NCBI RefSeq assembly: GCF_001552075.1
Contig: NZ_BCQM01000007.1
Coordinates: forward strand, 124,001-188,000
Origin: Arthrobacter luteolus NBRC 107841
Lineage (GTDB): Bacteria; Actinomycetota; Actinomycetes; Actinomycetales; Micrococcaceae
Direction: 5' to 3'
Length of the DNA stretch: 64,000 nt
This document shows, one piece after another, positions 7,628-16,725 of this stretch; within the stretch, counting starts at the first letter, position 1; every line of letters starts with the position of its first letter. A program made the position numbers and the translations under genes. The notes beneath the pieces are model-generated. The model saw only the letters and a list, made by a program, of their open reading frames with translations. It searched no databases and was not told the DNA's origin.

Positions 7628-10600
7628 CTACAGTCCGGAGGGGAATCCTCTCCGGCGGGCGATGAGGAGCCCCGCCCCGGCGAGCAGGACGACCGCCGCC
7701 GCACCAAGGGCCAGGGCACCGAGATTCAGCCCGCCGGTGCTGTCGGCCCGCTCCTGATCAGCCGGCGCCTCTCCGGAGAGCAAACTGCCGGCACGGGAGT
7801 CCGCGTTGGCCGGGTCCCGGGGCGCTGCGGAAGGCTCCCCTGCGGATGTCTCCTCCTCGGGTTCCCCGGCAGATTCGTCCTCGGTCCCGGTTTCTTCGCC
7901 GCTGTTCCCACCCGCCGGTGCCAAGAGGTTGGGAAGGAGCGTACCGGCCGGCCACACAGGATAGCTGCGCTGGCTCGGCGCCGGCTGGGGCGCAGCGGCG
8001 CCGGGCAGGATCACTCCCGCTCCCGGTCCGGTGGGACCCGGAACCGCGGGAGCGGACGGGGCCGGCGTAGGTTCCGGATCCCGGGTGGGATTCGGGGTCG
8101 GCGTCGGAACCGGGGTCGGCGTCGGAACCGGGGTCGGAGAAGGATCCGGAGTGGGATCCGGGGTCGGAGTAGGTTCCGGGGTCGGCGTGGGATCCGGTTC
8201 CTGACCGGCATCTCCCGTTCCAGTCAGCACCCGGGGAACTGAGCGGACCATGTTGCCGCTCGTGTCGGCAGCCTCAGCAAACCACAGGCGGTCCCCCGCG
8301 GCAGGCTCAAACCTTACCGAGTGCTGCTTGCCGGATTCGACCTGCACTGTTTCCAGCACGGACCCGGCACCCGTGAGCGCCCAGGTTCCGGTGGAAAGGG
8401 TGGTGCTGCGCAGCAGCGACACGGCAGCCACGAACTCGTCGTCCGAAGCGTCGTAGCGGGCGGCATCCCCCCGGAAGGCAGGTTCGTCATACTTCCAGGC
8501 CTCGAAGGAATCCAGCGTCGGTGAGTACGCGTTGACGGCCATCAGCCCGGCGTCGAGGTCGAACTGCAGCAGGCGCTGGAAACCGGTGTCCCGGTCCAGG
8601 AGGTCGCTGCGGGTGGCGGCCGGGTCCTGGAGCAGGGTTGAGCGGTACCCCTGGTAGTCGGCCAGCATCTCCACGACTGTGCGACCTGTGGCACCAACGT
8701 TCGAGATCGCGTAGGTCTGGTTCGCAAGGTCGGTGGCATCCACCTGCCCGCCGGTCACCGGATCGGCGTAGTTGGTCACGGTGCCGTGGAAGTGGCCGCC
8801 GAGCACCAGGAACACGTTGTCGTTGGGGGCAACCACGGTATTCCAGAGTTCCTCTCCGGTAGCTGTATACCGAAGGTCAACGTTGTCCCGGACAGCGCTG
8901 GTGTGGATGTAGGCGTGCGTGGCCAGGATGACGTTGCGGTCCGGATGGGCTGCTGCCTGCTGCGCGGCCCAGGCCATCTGCTCGTCCGAAGAACGGTAGG
9001 GCAGATTGATCACCAGGAAGTCGACGCCGCCGGCCGAGAAGTAGTCTGTGTGGGCAGAGTTGTCTCCCGCCGCCCAGGCCTCGCCGTACCAGTCCTTGCC
9101 CTCATACATACTGACCGGGAAGTACTCGTTGTACTTGTCGTTGTTGTGCCCCCACATATTGTCGTGGTTTCCCGGCAGCACACCGTTGGGCACGTTGGCA
9201 TCGTTGAGCAGGCCCATGATGTCCTGGGCGGACTGGAACTCGCGGTTGGCGCGTTCGGCGGAGTTGTTGCCGTTGATCCAGTTTTCGATGATGTCCCCGG
9301 TGAGCGAGTTGTACTCGATCTTGCGGGCATCGGCGTTGGCTACCACCCAGCTGGTCATCCGGCGGAAAACGTCGCGGAAGCCCTCGGAGTAGAACTGGGT
9401 GTCGGTCATGTGGTTCACGGCGAAGTCATACTGGCTCGGGTCGGCGAAGGCCTGGTCGGTGACCCCGCCTTCATCGAGGAGGCCCCCGTTGGTCCGGGGA
9501 CCGTCGATCACCAGGACGTCCGCCGTTCCGGCGGCCAGGGCCGCAGCCGGCAGCGGGGCGCTCAGGGTGATGTTCCCGTCGGCGCTCGGAACGGCTGCGT
9601 CCAGGGTCTCCCATGCCGTGCCCGTCCAGGCGAGCAGCTGAATTTCGTTACGCGGCTCCGTGGTGCCGCTCCACACGAACTCCGCCGCGGCGTCGTCCAC
9701 TGGGATTTCGAAGCGCTGGAACGGGAAACCCGTTGCCGTGCCGGGGGTTTCCAGCCCACGGGCGTCGGGAACGATCTGTTCGCCGTCGATCTGGAGGGAG
9801 AGCGGAACGGGAAGGCTGCTGATGCCCGCACGGACCACCGCTTTATCAGTGCCGAGGACCGGAGCCACCCGGGTGCTGACGTCCAGCAAGCCCCCGTCGG
9901 CGTCCAAGACGCTGACGTCAGCGGCCAGGCTGTTTCCCTCACCGCCTGAAACCGCGGGGGTGCCTGGGACAGAGTTCGCGGGCAGGGAAACAGGATCCAG
10001 TTCGCCCGGCAGCGGAAGGGCGGGGTCGACGTATACGGCGTCCTGCAGGACACCCGGCGTTCGGGCAGCCATGCCGTAGTCGTTTTCGTTGTCCCCGGTG
10101 TGCCGGGTGCGGGTAACGCTCTCCCCTTCCTCAAATTTTGTGTAGTTGCGCACTTCTTCGCCCTGGCGGCACGGGGTGGAGGCGTTAACCCCCAGATCGT
10201 AGACGGCGACGGCGTCGACCCGTGCCCCGCCGGGATCGGTGAGGTACATGCCGTAGCCCTCGGCCTGGTTCAAGCCGGTGGCGTAGGTTGCCTGGGCCGC
10301 TGCGCGCAGCTCCGCCGGGGCGCTGGCGGGTGCCATCAGATAGGTCTGGCCCGGGTGCAGCACCACGTCGCCGAGATCCGCCACCTGTGCCTCAGCCCCG
10401 AGGCCCGGCTGGCCGGTGCCGTAGCAGCGGTAGGCGGAGAAACCCGAGAGGTTGACCGGAGCTGAACCGTAGTTGGCAATCTCAACGAATTCGTCGTTGC
10501 CGCCCTGCGGACCTGCGGCCGTCAGTTCACTGAACGCCACATCGGTGTACGCCGAGGCCGAGGCCGTCTCCAGCACGGCACCGGAATCATGCGTTCCCGG

Positions 10601-11764
10601 CGTCCGCGTGGTGGTGACGGCAAAGTCCACGGCGTTGTTTCCGGTGTCAGAGACCCGGTGGTAGACCTCGTTGTCGAAGGCATTCAGTTTCTGCTCCAAC
10701 GGCGCACCAGTGGTGCAGGAGCTGTTGCGGTTGTCGTAGGCACCCACACCGTCCACGATCTCGTCGTCGGCGGTCAGCAGCATCACGCCGAAGTCCCGCC
10801 AGTGCATGCCGGTGGAATACGTGGCGTCCGCCTGGTCCCGGTAGGCGCCGGCTGCATGCGCAAAGAGGAAGCTCGCCCCGGGCTGGACAACGGACCTGGA
10901 TGCCACAGCGCCGATCTGCAGGTACTGCGTACCGTTCTCGCCGCAGCGGAATAGCTGGTAGCCGGACATATCCACGGGTGTGCCGCCAAGGTTGGTGACC
11001 TCGACGTACTGGTCAGAAGTGGAGGCGGAGCCGCTGTTGGTCAGCTCCGTGACGCGCAGGCCGTTGCCGGCACTTTTGACCGTGGAGGACGTGGCGTTCG
11101 GAGCGTCCACGGTACGGGTGGCGATGACCCAGTCCTGCTCCAGGTCGCCGGTGTTTGAAACCCGCTGATGGGACTCGTCGAGGCGGTGCTGCAGGGAACG
11201 CTGCAGCCACTTTCCGTCCAGTTCGCAGTCGGTGGCGACGTCGGGGTGGTAAAAACCCACGGCGTCCACGCGCTGGCCGCTGGCGTCCTCCAGGAAGGCG
11301 CCGAATCCGAAGTCGTGCAGGCTGGTGTCGTAGAAGGCGTCGGCGGCGTACCCGGAGGTGTCCCTGGCAGCGGTGAATTGGTCCCCGGGCGAGAGCACGG
11401 TGCCCTCCGGGACCACGGCCTGCGGACCGTAACCGCCGCCGGTCTGCCCGCAGCGGAAGATCTTCCAGCCGGAGATGTCCATCGGGCCGCTGCCGTAGTT
11501 GGTGATCTCAATGAAGTTCCTGGCCGCGGCCCGGTTGGCCTGGGAGTTTGCGCCGGCGCCGCCGTTGGCCACTTCGCTGATCAGCACGTCCGAGCCCGGC
11601 TGGACGTCGAAGCGCAGGGGCAGCGCCGAGTGGGCCGGCAGGACGGATCCGAGGCCGAGCACTGACGCCAGGAGCGCGGCACCCGCAGCGCGTGCGGCTA
11701 ATCGCTGGGAGCGGTGGCGGGATGATCCTGCAGCCCGGGTGCTCGCTTTTCTTTGGGGTAACAC
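7628..11764 (-). CDS. Exported lamin-tail/metallophosphatase surface protein
   Basis: 1378 residues. I chose the GTG at 11764, preceded by GAAAGG, because a signal peptide starts there: basic n-region, hydrophobic core AGAALLASVLGLGSV, likely cleavage after AHS. Three lamin-tail-like domains follow (about residues 50-210, 220-370, 385-550), each beginning like DVLISEVANGG and ending with an RVSNTGDLEQDW-type segment. A linker leads to a calcineurin-like phosphoesterase domain (about 790-1050) with TDTQF, GDIIEN (~823), GNHDN (~865), ATHAY (~947) and GGHFHG (~989). The C terminus has a Pro/Thr repeat stalk, a membrane segment and RRR. No LPXTG sorting signal is visible. Probable extracellular phosphatase or nuclease; substrate unknown. 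Confidence 0.85.
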   Translation of the reverse strand: MLPQRKASTRAAGSSRHRSQRLAARAAGAALLASVLGLGSVLPAHSALPLRFDVQPGSDVLISEVANGGAGANSQANRAAARNFIEITNYGSGPMDISGWKIFRCGQTGGGYGPQAVVPEGTVLSPGDQFTAARDTSGYAADAFYDTSLHDFGFGAFLEDASGQRVDAVGFYHPDVATDCELDGKWLQRSLQHRLDESHQRVSNTGDLEQDWVIATRTVDAPNATSSTVKSAGNGLRVTELTNSGSASTSDQYVEVTNLGGTPVDMSGYQLFRCGENGTQYLQIGAVASRSVVQPGASFLFAHAAGAYRDQADATYSTGMHWRDFGVMLLTADDEIVDGVGAYDNRNSSCTTGAPLEQKLNAFDNEVYHRVSDTGNNAVDFAVTTTRTPGTHDSGAVLETASASAYTDVAFSELTAAGPQGGNDEFVEIANYGSAPVNLSGFSAYRCYGTGQPGLGAEAQVADLGDVVLHPGQTYLMAPASAPAELRAAAQATYATGLNQAEGYGMYLTDPGGARVDAVAVYDLGVNASTPCRQGEEVRNYTKFEEGESVTRTRHTGDNENDYGMAARTPGVLQDAVYVDPALPLPGELDPVSLPANSVPGTPAVSGGEGNSLAADVSVLDADGGLLDVSTRVAPVLGTDKAVVRAGISSLPVPLSLQIDGEQIVPDARGLETPGTATGFPFQRFEIPVDDAAAEFVWSGTTEPRNEIQLLAWTGTAWETLDAAVPSADGNITLSAPLPAAALAAGTADVLVIDGPRTNGGLLDEGGVTDQAFADPSQYDFAVNHMTDTQFYSEGFRDVFRRMTSWVVANADARKIEYNSLTGDIIENWINGNNSAERANREFQSAQDIMGLLNDANVPNGVLPGNHDNMWGHNNDKYNEYFPVSMYEGKDWYGEAWAAGDNSAHTDYFSAGGVDFLVINLPYRSSDEQMAWAAQQAAAHPDRNVILATHAYIHTSAVRDNVDLRYTATGEELWNTVVAPNDNVFLVLGGHFHGTVTNYADPVTGGQVDATDLANQTYAISNVGATGRTVVEMLADYQGYRSTLLQDPAATRSDLLDRDTGFQRLLQFDLDAGLMAVNAYSPTLDSFEAWKYDEPAFRGDAARYDASDDEFVAAVSLLRSTTLSTGTWALTGAGSVLETVQVESGKQHSVRFEPAAGDRLWFAEAADTSGNMVRSVPRVLTGTGDAGQEPDPTPTPEPTPTPDPTPDPSPTPVPTPTPVPTPTPNPTRDPEPTPAPSAPAVPGPTGPGAGVILPGAAAPQPAPSQRSYPVWPAGTLLPNLLAPAGGNSGEETGTEDESAGEPEEETSAGEPSAAPRDPANADSRAGSLLSGEAPADQERADSTGGLNLGALALGAAAVVLLAGAGLLIARRRGFPSGL
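8094..8195 (-). repeat. 18-bp tandem repeat encoding a Pro/Thr stalk
   Basis: About five to six head-to-tail units of the GGGGTCGGCGTCGGAACC type. The first two copies (8094-8111 and 8112-8129) are identical; later ones diverge and one is shortened. On the coding strand it gives a PTPVPT-type stalk between the metallophosphatase domain and the membrane anchor. The unit is a multiple of three, so copy-number change would keep the frame. Confidence 0.8.
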
Positions 11765-11954
11765 GTTGTGTGGCCTTTCGCTGGAGCCCGGCGCGGCGCC
11801 TCGGCGTGCCCGGCTGGGGAGGTAGACAGGCCGAGTGTCCCCATCCCAAATGGACGCCGGGTGAACGGAGCGGAAAGTGTTACGCACGTCAGCCCGGCTG
11901 GATAGGATGGCGGTGCCGGGCTTCCGGCAACTCAGGGGGGATGAAGGATCATCG

Positions 11955-12326
11955 ATGCTGGTGTTTCTATGGGTGGCAGAGATCGTTATGGCGCTGCTCT
12001 ACTTTGGCCTGGGGGTGATGCGCCTGGTCCAGCCGTATCCGAAGCTCGTCCGGGTGCTGCGCTGGCCCGCCGATTTTCCGGCCTGGGCAGTCAAGCTCAT
12101 CGGCGTCGCTGAAATTCTCGGAGCCGTAGGTCTCCTGCTCCCGGCCGCCACCGATGTTGCGCCTGTCCTCACACCGATCGCGGCATCCGCCCTGGCAGTC
12201 ATGATGGCCTTGGCCGTCGCTGTCCACCTGCGCCGCGGCGAACGTCACCGGGTCGCACTGCCGGCCATCCTGGGCCTGGTGAACGTCTTCGTGGCCATCG
12301 GTCGGTTCGGCCCTTATCCGGCATGA
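11955..12326 (+). CDS. DoxX-like small membrane protein
   Basis: 123 residues with four predicted membrane segments: FLWVAEIVMALLYFGLGVMR, a WAVKLIGVAEILGAVGLLLP segment, SALAVMMALAVAVH, and a C-terminal LGLVNVFVAIG. The layout and the KLIGVAEILGA signature match the DoxX-like family. I chose the ATG at 11955, with AAGGA six bases upstream; an in-frame ATG at 11877 lacks support. It diverges from the metallophosphatase, and its stop overlaps the next gene by four bases. The biochemical role of such proteins is poorly defined. Confidence 0.8.
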   Translation: MLVFLWVAEIVMALLYFGLGVMRLVQPYPKLVRVLRWPADFPAWAVKLIGVAEILGAVGLLLPAATDVAPVLTPIAASALAVMMALAVAVHLRRGERHRVALPAILGLVNVFVAIGRFGPYPA

Positions 12327-13267
12327 GCGCAGCCAGGAGTTCTTCCGGAAACGGTGCGGCAGAGACCGTGACCGGGCTCTATGGCCTGCTGCCCGCCGGA
12401 TTCACTGCGGCCCGCAACGCCGCCTCGGCGGAGGCTGCCCGCGGCGGGGACAAGGACCTGGGCCAACGGCTGAAGGGCCTGCCGAAACCATCGGCCGCTG
12501 CTTGGCTGGCAAACCTGCTGGTCAGGAAGCGGGACCGTGCCATCGCGGATGTCCTGGGCCTGGGTGCTTCACTGCGGGAGGCCCAGCAGGACCTTGACCG
12601 TGAGGAACTGCGCCGGCTCAATGCCGAACGGCACCGGATGCTCCGCACCCTGGTCCGCGAGGCGCAGGATCTGGCCAGGGAAGCAGGGAACCCGGTCAGC
12701 CCGGCGGTGGCCGCTGAGCTGGAGCAGACGCTGTGGGCCGCGATGACCGATGCGGAAGCAGCCGAGGCGCTGGCCACCGGGAGACTGGTCCGCAGCTTGG
12801 AAGCCAACGGCTGGGAACCGGTGGACCTCGACGGCGCGGTGGCGGACCCGGATACGGCCTCCCCGCTGGTGGCTGCGGGCAACAGTAAAAAACGGCAGCC
12901 CCGCGGGCCGGCGGAACCGGCCGAAGCCGGGGACGGCCAACCAGCCCGTCAGCAGAAGGCTGACCGGGCCAAGGCCCGGGACGCCGCCGAACAGGAGCTG
13001 GCAGCGGCGCGGGACTCAGCCGGCCAGGCAGAATCCCGGCTCACTGCCATCCTGGCGGACCTGGAAGAACAGACCGCTGCCCGTGACCGGCTGACGGATG
13101 AGATCGACGAACTCCGGGAACGCATCCGCGAGCTTGAACACCGGGTCACGGCTGTCGACCGGCAGCGGGGAACCCTGGAGCGGTCCCGCGATTCCGCCCG
13201 CCGGGAAGCCCGGTCCGCGCGGCGGGCCGTGGAAAAGTCCGAAACCAAACTGGATCAGCTGCGCTGA
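12323..13267 (+). CDS. Coiled-coil protein of unknown function
   Basis: 314 residues, no signal or membrane segment. The N-terminal part (about 15-170) is helical, with LYGLLPAGFTAARNAASAEA and LPKPSAAAWLANLLVRKRD. A Pro/Gly-rich linker follows, then a long highly charged coiled coil (about 205-314) rich in Glu, Arg and Ala. I recognise the general pattern from actinobacterial hypothetical proteins but know no function. It starts within the DoxX-like gene's stop (ATGA), so the two are probably coupled. It ends 14 bases from the convergent GntR gene. Confidence 0.75.
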   Translation: MSAARSSSGNGAAETVTGLYGLLPAGFTAARNAASAEAARGGDKDLGQRLKGLPKPSAAAWLANLLVRKRDRAIADVLGLGASLREAQQDLDREELRRLNAERHRMLRTLVREAQDLAREAGNPVSPAVAAELEQTLWAAMTDAEAAEALATGRLVRSLEANGWEPVDLDGAVADPDTASPLVAAGNSKKRQPRGPAEPAEAGDGQPARQQKADRAKARDAAEQELAAARDSAGQAESRLTAILADLEEQTAARDRLTDEIDELRERIRELEHRVTAVDRQRGTLERSRDSARREARSARRAVEKSETKLDQLR

Positions 13268-13280
13268 CTCCGTGGTGCCG

Positions 13281-13979
13281 TTAGGGCTGATAGCTGCGCC
13301 GCTGTTCCTGCAGCGCCCCTTCGCGGAGAAGCTGCAGCCTTAGCGTGCGGGCAGTCTCCATATGGGCCCGGGCAATCTGCCTGGCCGCCTCGGCGTCCTG
13401 CCTGTCGATCGCTGCCACGAGCCCGGCGTGTTCTTCCAATGCGTCTTCCCATCGCTGCCCGATCGACAGGGTGGACCGTGGCGCGTGGATCAGATGTGTT
13501 GAGAGCCGTTCCAGCAGGTCCTGGAGCACGGGATTGTGGGCACAGGCCCAAACGGCCGCATGAAACTCCAGATTCGTGTTAATCCGGGTCTGGTCATCAG
13601 GGCTGCTCAGGCCGCGGTCCCTTTCGAGGAGCGCTTCAAGCCGCATCTGGTCCGTGAACTGCCGCGCCCGGGCTGCTTGGCCGGCAGCTTCCTCCTCCAG
13701 CAGAATCCGCATGTCATAAACCTGGATCACCTGCTGCGGGTCCACTTTGGGCACATGCAGTCCGCGCGCAACCCGCTCCAGCAGGCGTTCCTGCTGCAGG
13801 CGGGAGAGCGCCTCTCGGACCGGGGTCCGCGAGACGCCAAACCGTTCAGCCAGCGTCACTTCGCGCATGGGGGTTCCGGGCTGATGCACGCCGGAGAGAA
13901 TTTCCGTCCGCAGGGTCAGGAAGATCGACTCGCCGTCCATACGGGAGGATGCCGGTTGCGCCACTGGATTTCCTTGCAA
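13281..13979 (-). CDS. GntR-family (FCD) regulator of the tct/tcu module
   Basis: 232 residues. The N-terminal winged helix is typical (MREVTLAERFGVSRTPVREA followed by LSRLQQERLLE). The C-terminal helical FCD effector domain carries INTNLEFHAAVW and a late EEHAGLVAAIDRQDAEAAR segment, with His and Asp residues of the kind that bind metal in this family. FCD regulators usually sense carboxylic acids. The gene follows the TcuA-like gene by 39 bases on the same strand, so it probably shares that transcript. Two related boxes at 15526 and 15678 are likely its binding sites, which would give both autoregulation and control of tctCBA. Confidence 0.88.
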   Translation of the reverse strand: MQGNPVAQPASSRMDGESIFLTLRTEILSGVHQPGTPMREVTLAERFGVSRTPVREALSRLQQERLLERVARGLHVPKVDPQQVIQVYDMRILLEEEAAGQAARARQFTDQMRLEALLERDRGLSSPDDQTRINTNLEFHAAVWACAHNPVLQDLLERLSTHLIHAPRSTLSIGQRWEDALEEHAGLVAAIDRQDAEAARQIARAHMETARTLRLQLLREGALQEQRRSYQP

Positions 13980-14018
13980 GAGAGCCGTTGGTGGAAGTGT
14001 CTTCGTTCCACGGCAACT

Positions 14019-15494
14019 TTACGCGAGCATCCCTGCCCGGCGGCCGAAGACGCAGCCGGCTGCCAGCCCGGAGCCGCCGGGGTAGTTCACGCTGAACAGG
14101 CCCCCGAGCATTTCCCCGGCCGCATACAACCCGGGGATATGGTTGCCGGCTGCATCAAGCACCCGCCCATGGGTGTCCCCCTTGACTCCCCCGAACGTGA
14201 AGGTAATCCCGCAGGTGACGCCGAAGGCATAGTACGGACCTGTTTCCAGCGGACTGGCCCAGTTGCTCTTGGCCGGCTCGGTGCGTGCCGAACGTCCGTC
14301 CAGTACATTCGGATCCAGCGGCACCGAACGGTCTATGGAGTTGTTGAACTCCGTCACCGTCTTGTCCAGGGCTTTCGGGTCGATGCCGATTTTGGCGGCC
14401 AGCTCCGGGAGGGTCTGGGCTGATTCGACCGAAACTCCGGGCATGTCATATTCCTCCGGCCGCAGCAGCGGGCGGAGCCCGGCGTCGAAGATCTGGTAGG
14501 CGACGGAACCGGGCTGCCGCAGGATTTCACGGCCGTATTTGGCGTACGTGTAGTTGCGGAAGTCGGCGCCCTCGTCGAGGAAGCGTTCGCCGTCGCGGTT
14601 GACGATGATGCCCAGCGGATAGCTCTGCCGGGTCAGCCGGTTGGTCAGTTCCCGGTTGGATTCGTTGAGCGCGGTGAACGCGTCCCACTGAACGCTGTGG
14701 CAGGTGTTCCAATCCCCGCCCCGGGCCGCCCCGATGTCCAGCGCCGCCATGATCATCTCCCCGGTGTTGCAGGGGGTTCCCCGGACCTTGGCGTTTTCCC
14801 AGCCCTCGCCCAGGAACTCGCGCCGTTTGGCTGGATCCGATTCGAAGCCCCCTGCGGTCAGGATGACTGACCCGGCGGAGAAGGTGCGGACCCCGTCCGG
14901 GGTCTCGGCACGCACGCCCACGACGGCGCCCTGCTCGACGAGCAGTTCGGTGGCAGCATGCCCGTAGCGGACGTCGACGCCCAGTTCGGCGGCGACCCGG
15001 GCATGGTCGGCCATCATGCCCTCCCCGCCACCGACGTTCCCGACATGCAGGCCGCCCCAGAAGAGGTAGCTTCCGTCCGGGCGCTCGTAGGCCTGGCGTT
15101 CGTACATCAGGCGGTACCTGAGCCCCAGCCCCTGCAGCCAGCGGAGCGTCGACTGGCTTTCGGCGATCAGCACCTCGGTCATGGCTGGGTCGTTCCGCCC
15201 CTCGGTGACCTTGGCCAGGTCCGAGGCGTAGTTCTCCGCAGTGTAGGCCGGTACCTCGGTCACCGGGTGGCGGTCGTCTTCCTCAATCAGTCCCTGCAGG
15301 TCCCCGAGTCCGCCATGGACGATCCTGGTGGCCCCGGCGGTGTAAAAGCTGTTTCCCCCGGATAGCTCCGGGGTGCCCTTCTCCAGCAGCAGGACTGACC
15401 TGCCGCGCTGTGCGGCGGCGTGGGCTGCGGAAAAGCCTGCGTTACCCCCGCCGACAACCACAACGTCCGCGTCCACCAGATGTTCCTGTGCCAT
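14019..15494 (-). CDS. tcuA: FAD-dependent tricarballylate dehydrogenase-like flavoprotein
   Basis: 491 residues. The N-terminal dinucleotide fold reads DVVVVGGGNAGFSAAHAAAQ; SGGNSFYTAGATRIVHGG follows, and the C-terminal FAD site ends in AAGEMLGGLFSVNYPGGSG. It belongs to the fumarate reductase/succinate dehydrogenase flavoprotein group and resembles TcuA, which oxidises tricarballylate to cis-aconitate. The ATG at 15494 is preceded by GAAAGAG; an upstream extension would cross the probable operator. It diverges from tctCBA and is followed by the GntR gene. No TcuB-type iron-sulfur partner is adjacent, so the electron acceptor is unclear. A different di- or tricarboxylate is possible. Confidence 0.82.
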   Translation of the reverse strand: MAQEHLVDADVVVVGGGNAGFSAAHAAAQRGRSVLLLEKGTPELSGGNSFYTAGATRIVHGGLGDLQGLIEEDDRHPVTEVPAYTAENYASDLAKVTEGRNDPAMTEVLIAESQSTLRWLQGLGLRYRLMYERQAYERPDGSYLFWGGLHVGNVGGGEGMMADHARVAAELGVDVRYGHAATELLVEQGAVVGVRAETPDGVRTFSAGSVILTAGGFESDPAKRREFLGEGWENAKVRGTPCNTGEMIMAALDIGAARGGDWNTCHSVQWDAFTALNESNRELTNRLTRQSYPLGIIVNRDGERFLDEGADFRNYTYAKYGREILRQPGSVAYQIFDAGLRPLLRPEEYDMPGVSVESAQTLPELAAKIGIDPKALDKTVTEFNNSIDRSVPLDPNVLDGRSARTEPAKSNWASPLETGPYYAFGVTCGITFTFGGVKGDTHGRVLDAAGNHIPGLYAAGEMLGGLFSVNYPGGSGLAAGCVFGRRAGMLA

Positions 15495-15525
15495 GTTCAC
15501 TCTTTCTCGCGACCTTGTATTCGAC

Positions 15526-15541
15526 TGTATACAAGCTACCG
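15526..15541. promoter_or_regulatory. GntR-type operator, tcuA side
   Basis: TGTATACAAGCTACCG, with GTATAC at its core and an extra inverted CTTGTAT arm at 15514-15520. It differs at only two positions from the box at 15678. It lies 32 bases upstream of the tcuA-like start; a candidate -35 TTGACA for that gene is at 15567-15572 on the minus strand. Confidence 0.6.
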
Positions 15542-15638
15542 CAAAAAAATCCACAGATTGCACGGCTGTCAATTTTCGTTCATGGAACACCGCTCCATAA
15601 CAGCCCATGACCCATATGGCTAGGGGGTGTTGGCAAGT

Positions 15639-15667
15639 TTGCAGTGACCTGGATCACGGTATATACA
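15639..15667 (+). promoter_or_regulatory. Candidate promoter of tctCBA
   Basis: TTGCAG (15639-15644) and TATACA (15662-15667) are separated by 17 bases, a plausible sigma-70-type pair. The predicted start site falls just before the GntR-type box at 15678, so a bound regulator could block transcription. Confidence 0.45.
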
Positions 15668-15677
15668 GGTACTTCAT

Positions 15678-15693
15678 TGTGTACAAGCTGCCG
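15678..15693. promoter_or_regulatory. GntR-type operator, tctC side
   Basis: TGTGTACAAGCTGCCG repeats the box at 15526 with two substitutions, in the same orientation, 152 bases away. It contains the near-palindrome TTGTGTACAA, similar to known FCD-type GntR sites. It lies 51 bases upstream of the tctC start. Confidence 0.6.
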
Positions 15694-15744
15694 GGAAACG
15701 GTGCCGGCGGCCCGGAAACAACAACGGCATTTGGAACAGGAACC

Positions 15745-16725
15745 ATGAAGCTAACCTTCCGCTCCGGCGCATTCACCCTGATTGCAGTCCTGGTCACGGT
15801 GCTCGCGTTCGTCAACGCTGCTTCCTCAGGAGGGACAGCCACCGCGCGCAGCAAGCTCACACTGATCGCCCCAGCCGCCCCCGGAGGCGGCTGGGATGGT
15901 TTTGCCCGGGAATCCCAGCAGGCCCTGCGCGGCAACGGCATCGTCAACAATCCCCAGGTGGTCAACGTCCCCGGCGCCGGCGGCACCATCGGCCTGAGCC
16001 AGTTCGTCCAGACCCCCGGGCGGGAAGATGCGCTGCTGGTCACCGGCGGCGTGATGGTCGGCGCGATCGAGCTTGCGGACAACCCGGAATCCATGGCGGA
16101 TGTGGTCCCCATCGCCAGGCTGGCCGACGACTACGCGGCCCTGGTGGTGCCGGCCGACAGCGAGTTCCAGACCCTGGACGATTTCCTGGCCGCCTGGATC
16201 CAGAACCCCGGCGGCACCTCGATCGGCGGCGGCTCCCTCGGATCCATCGACCATCTGCTCAGCGGTCTGCTGGCCAAAGAGGTGGGCCTGGACCCGAAAC
16301 TTGTGAATTATGTGGCCTACTCCGGCGGCGGCGAGGCACTGACTTCCCTGCTTTCGCACACAACAGCGGCAGGTATGTCCGGCTACAACGAGGTAGCGGA
16401 CCAGATTGAAGCCGGCTCCCTGCGCGCCCTGGCCATCTCTTCCGACGAACGCCTTGACGGTGTGGACGTCCCCACCTTCAGGGAACAGGGGGTGGACGTC
16501 GCCATGTCCAACTGGCGGGGCGTGGTCGCCGCGCCGGGCATCTCCGACGCTGCCCGGGAGGAGTTCGTCGCCATCATCACGCAGATGCGGGAGTCAGAGG
16601 ACTGGCAGGACACTCTGGCACGCAACAGCTGGACCGACAGTTTTGCCACCGGTGAGGAGTTCGAAGCCTTCATCGCCGAGGAAGTCTCCACTGCACGCGG
16701 GATCGTAAAGGACCTTGGACTATGA
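15745..16725 (+). CDS. tctC: Tripartite tricarboxylate transporter binding protein TctC
   Basis: 326 residues. A signal peptide (basic start, [17 protein letters not shown] core) leads into a Bug/TctC-type binding protein: [35 protein letters not shown] and [20 protein letters not shown]. Such proteins capture citrate, tricarballylate or other carboxylates and deliver them to the TctAB channel. I chose the ATG at 15745, preceded by GGAACAGG, because the signal peptide starts there; the open frame upstream covers the promoter. No lipobox is seen. It overlaps tctB by four bases. Confidence 0.9.
   Translation: MKLTFRSGAFTLIAVLVTVLAFVNAASSGGTATARSKLTLIAPAAPGGGWDGFARESQQALRGNGIVNNPQVVNVPGAGGTIGLSQFVQTPGREDALLVTGGVMVGAIELADNPESMADVVPIARLADDYAALVVPADSEFQTLDDFLAAWIQNPGGTSIGGGSLGSIDHLLSGLLAKEVGLDPKLVNYVAYSGGGEALTSLLSHTTAAGMSGYNEVADQIEAGSLRALAISSDERLDGVDVPTFREQGVDVAMSNWRGVVAAPGISDAAREEFVAIITQMRESEDWQDTLARNSWTDSFATGEEFEAFIAEEVSTARGIVKDLGL

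Noticed and set aside
8094-8195. Regular repeats that could suggest a CRISPR array.
   Set aside because: The units are adjacent without spacers, in frame and code for a Pro/Thr stalk.
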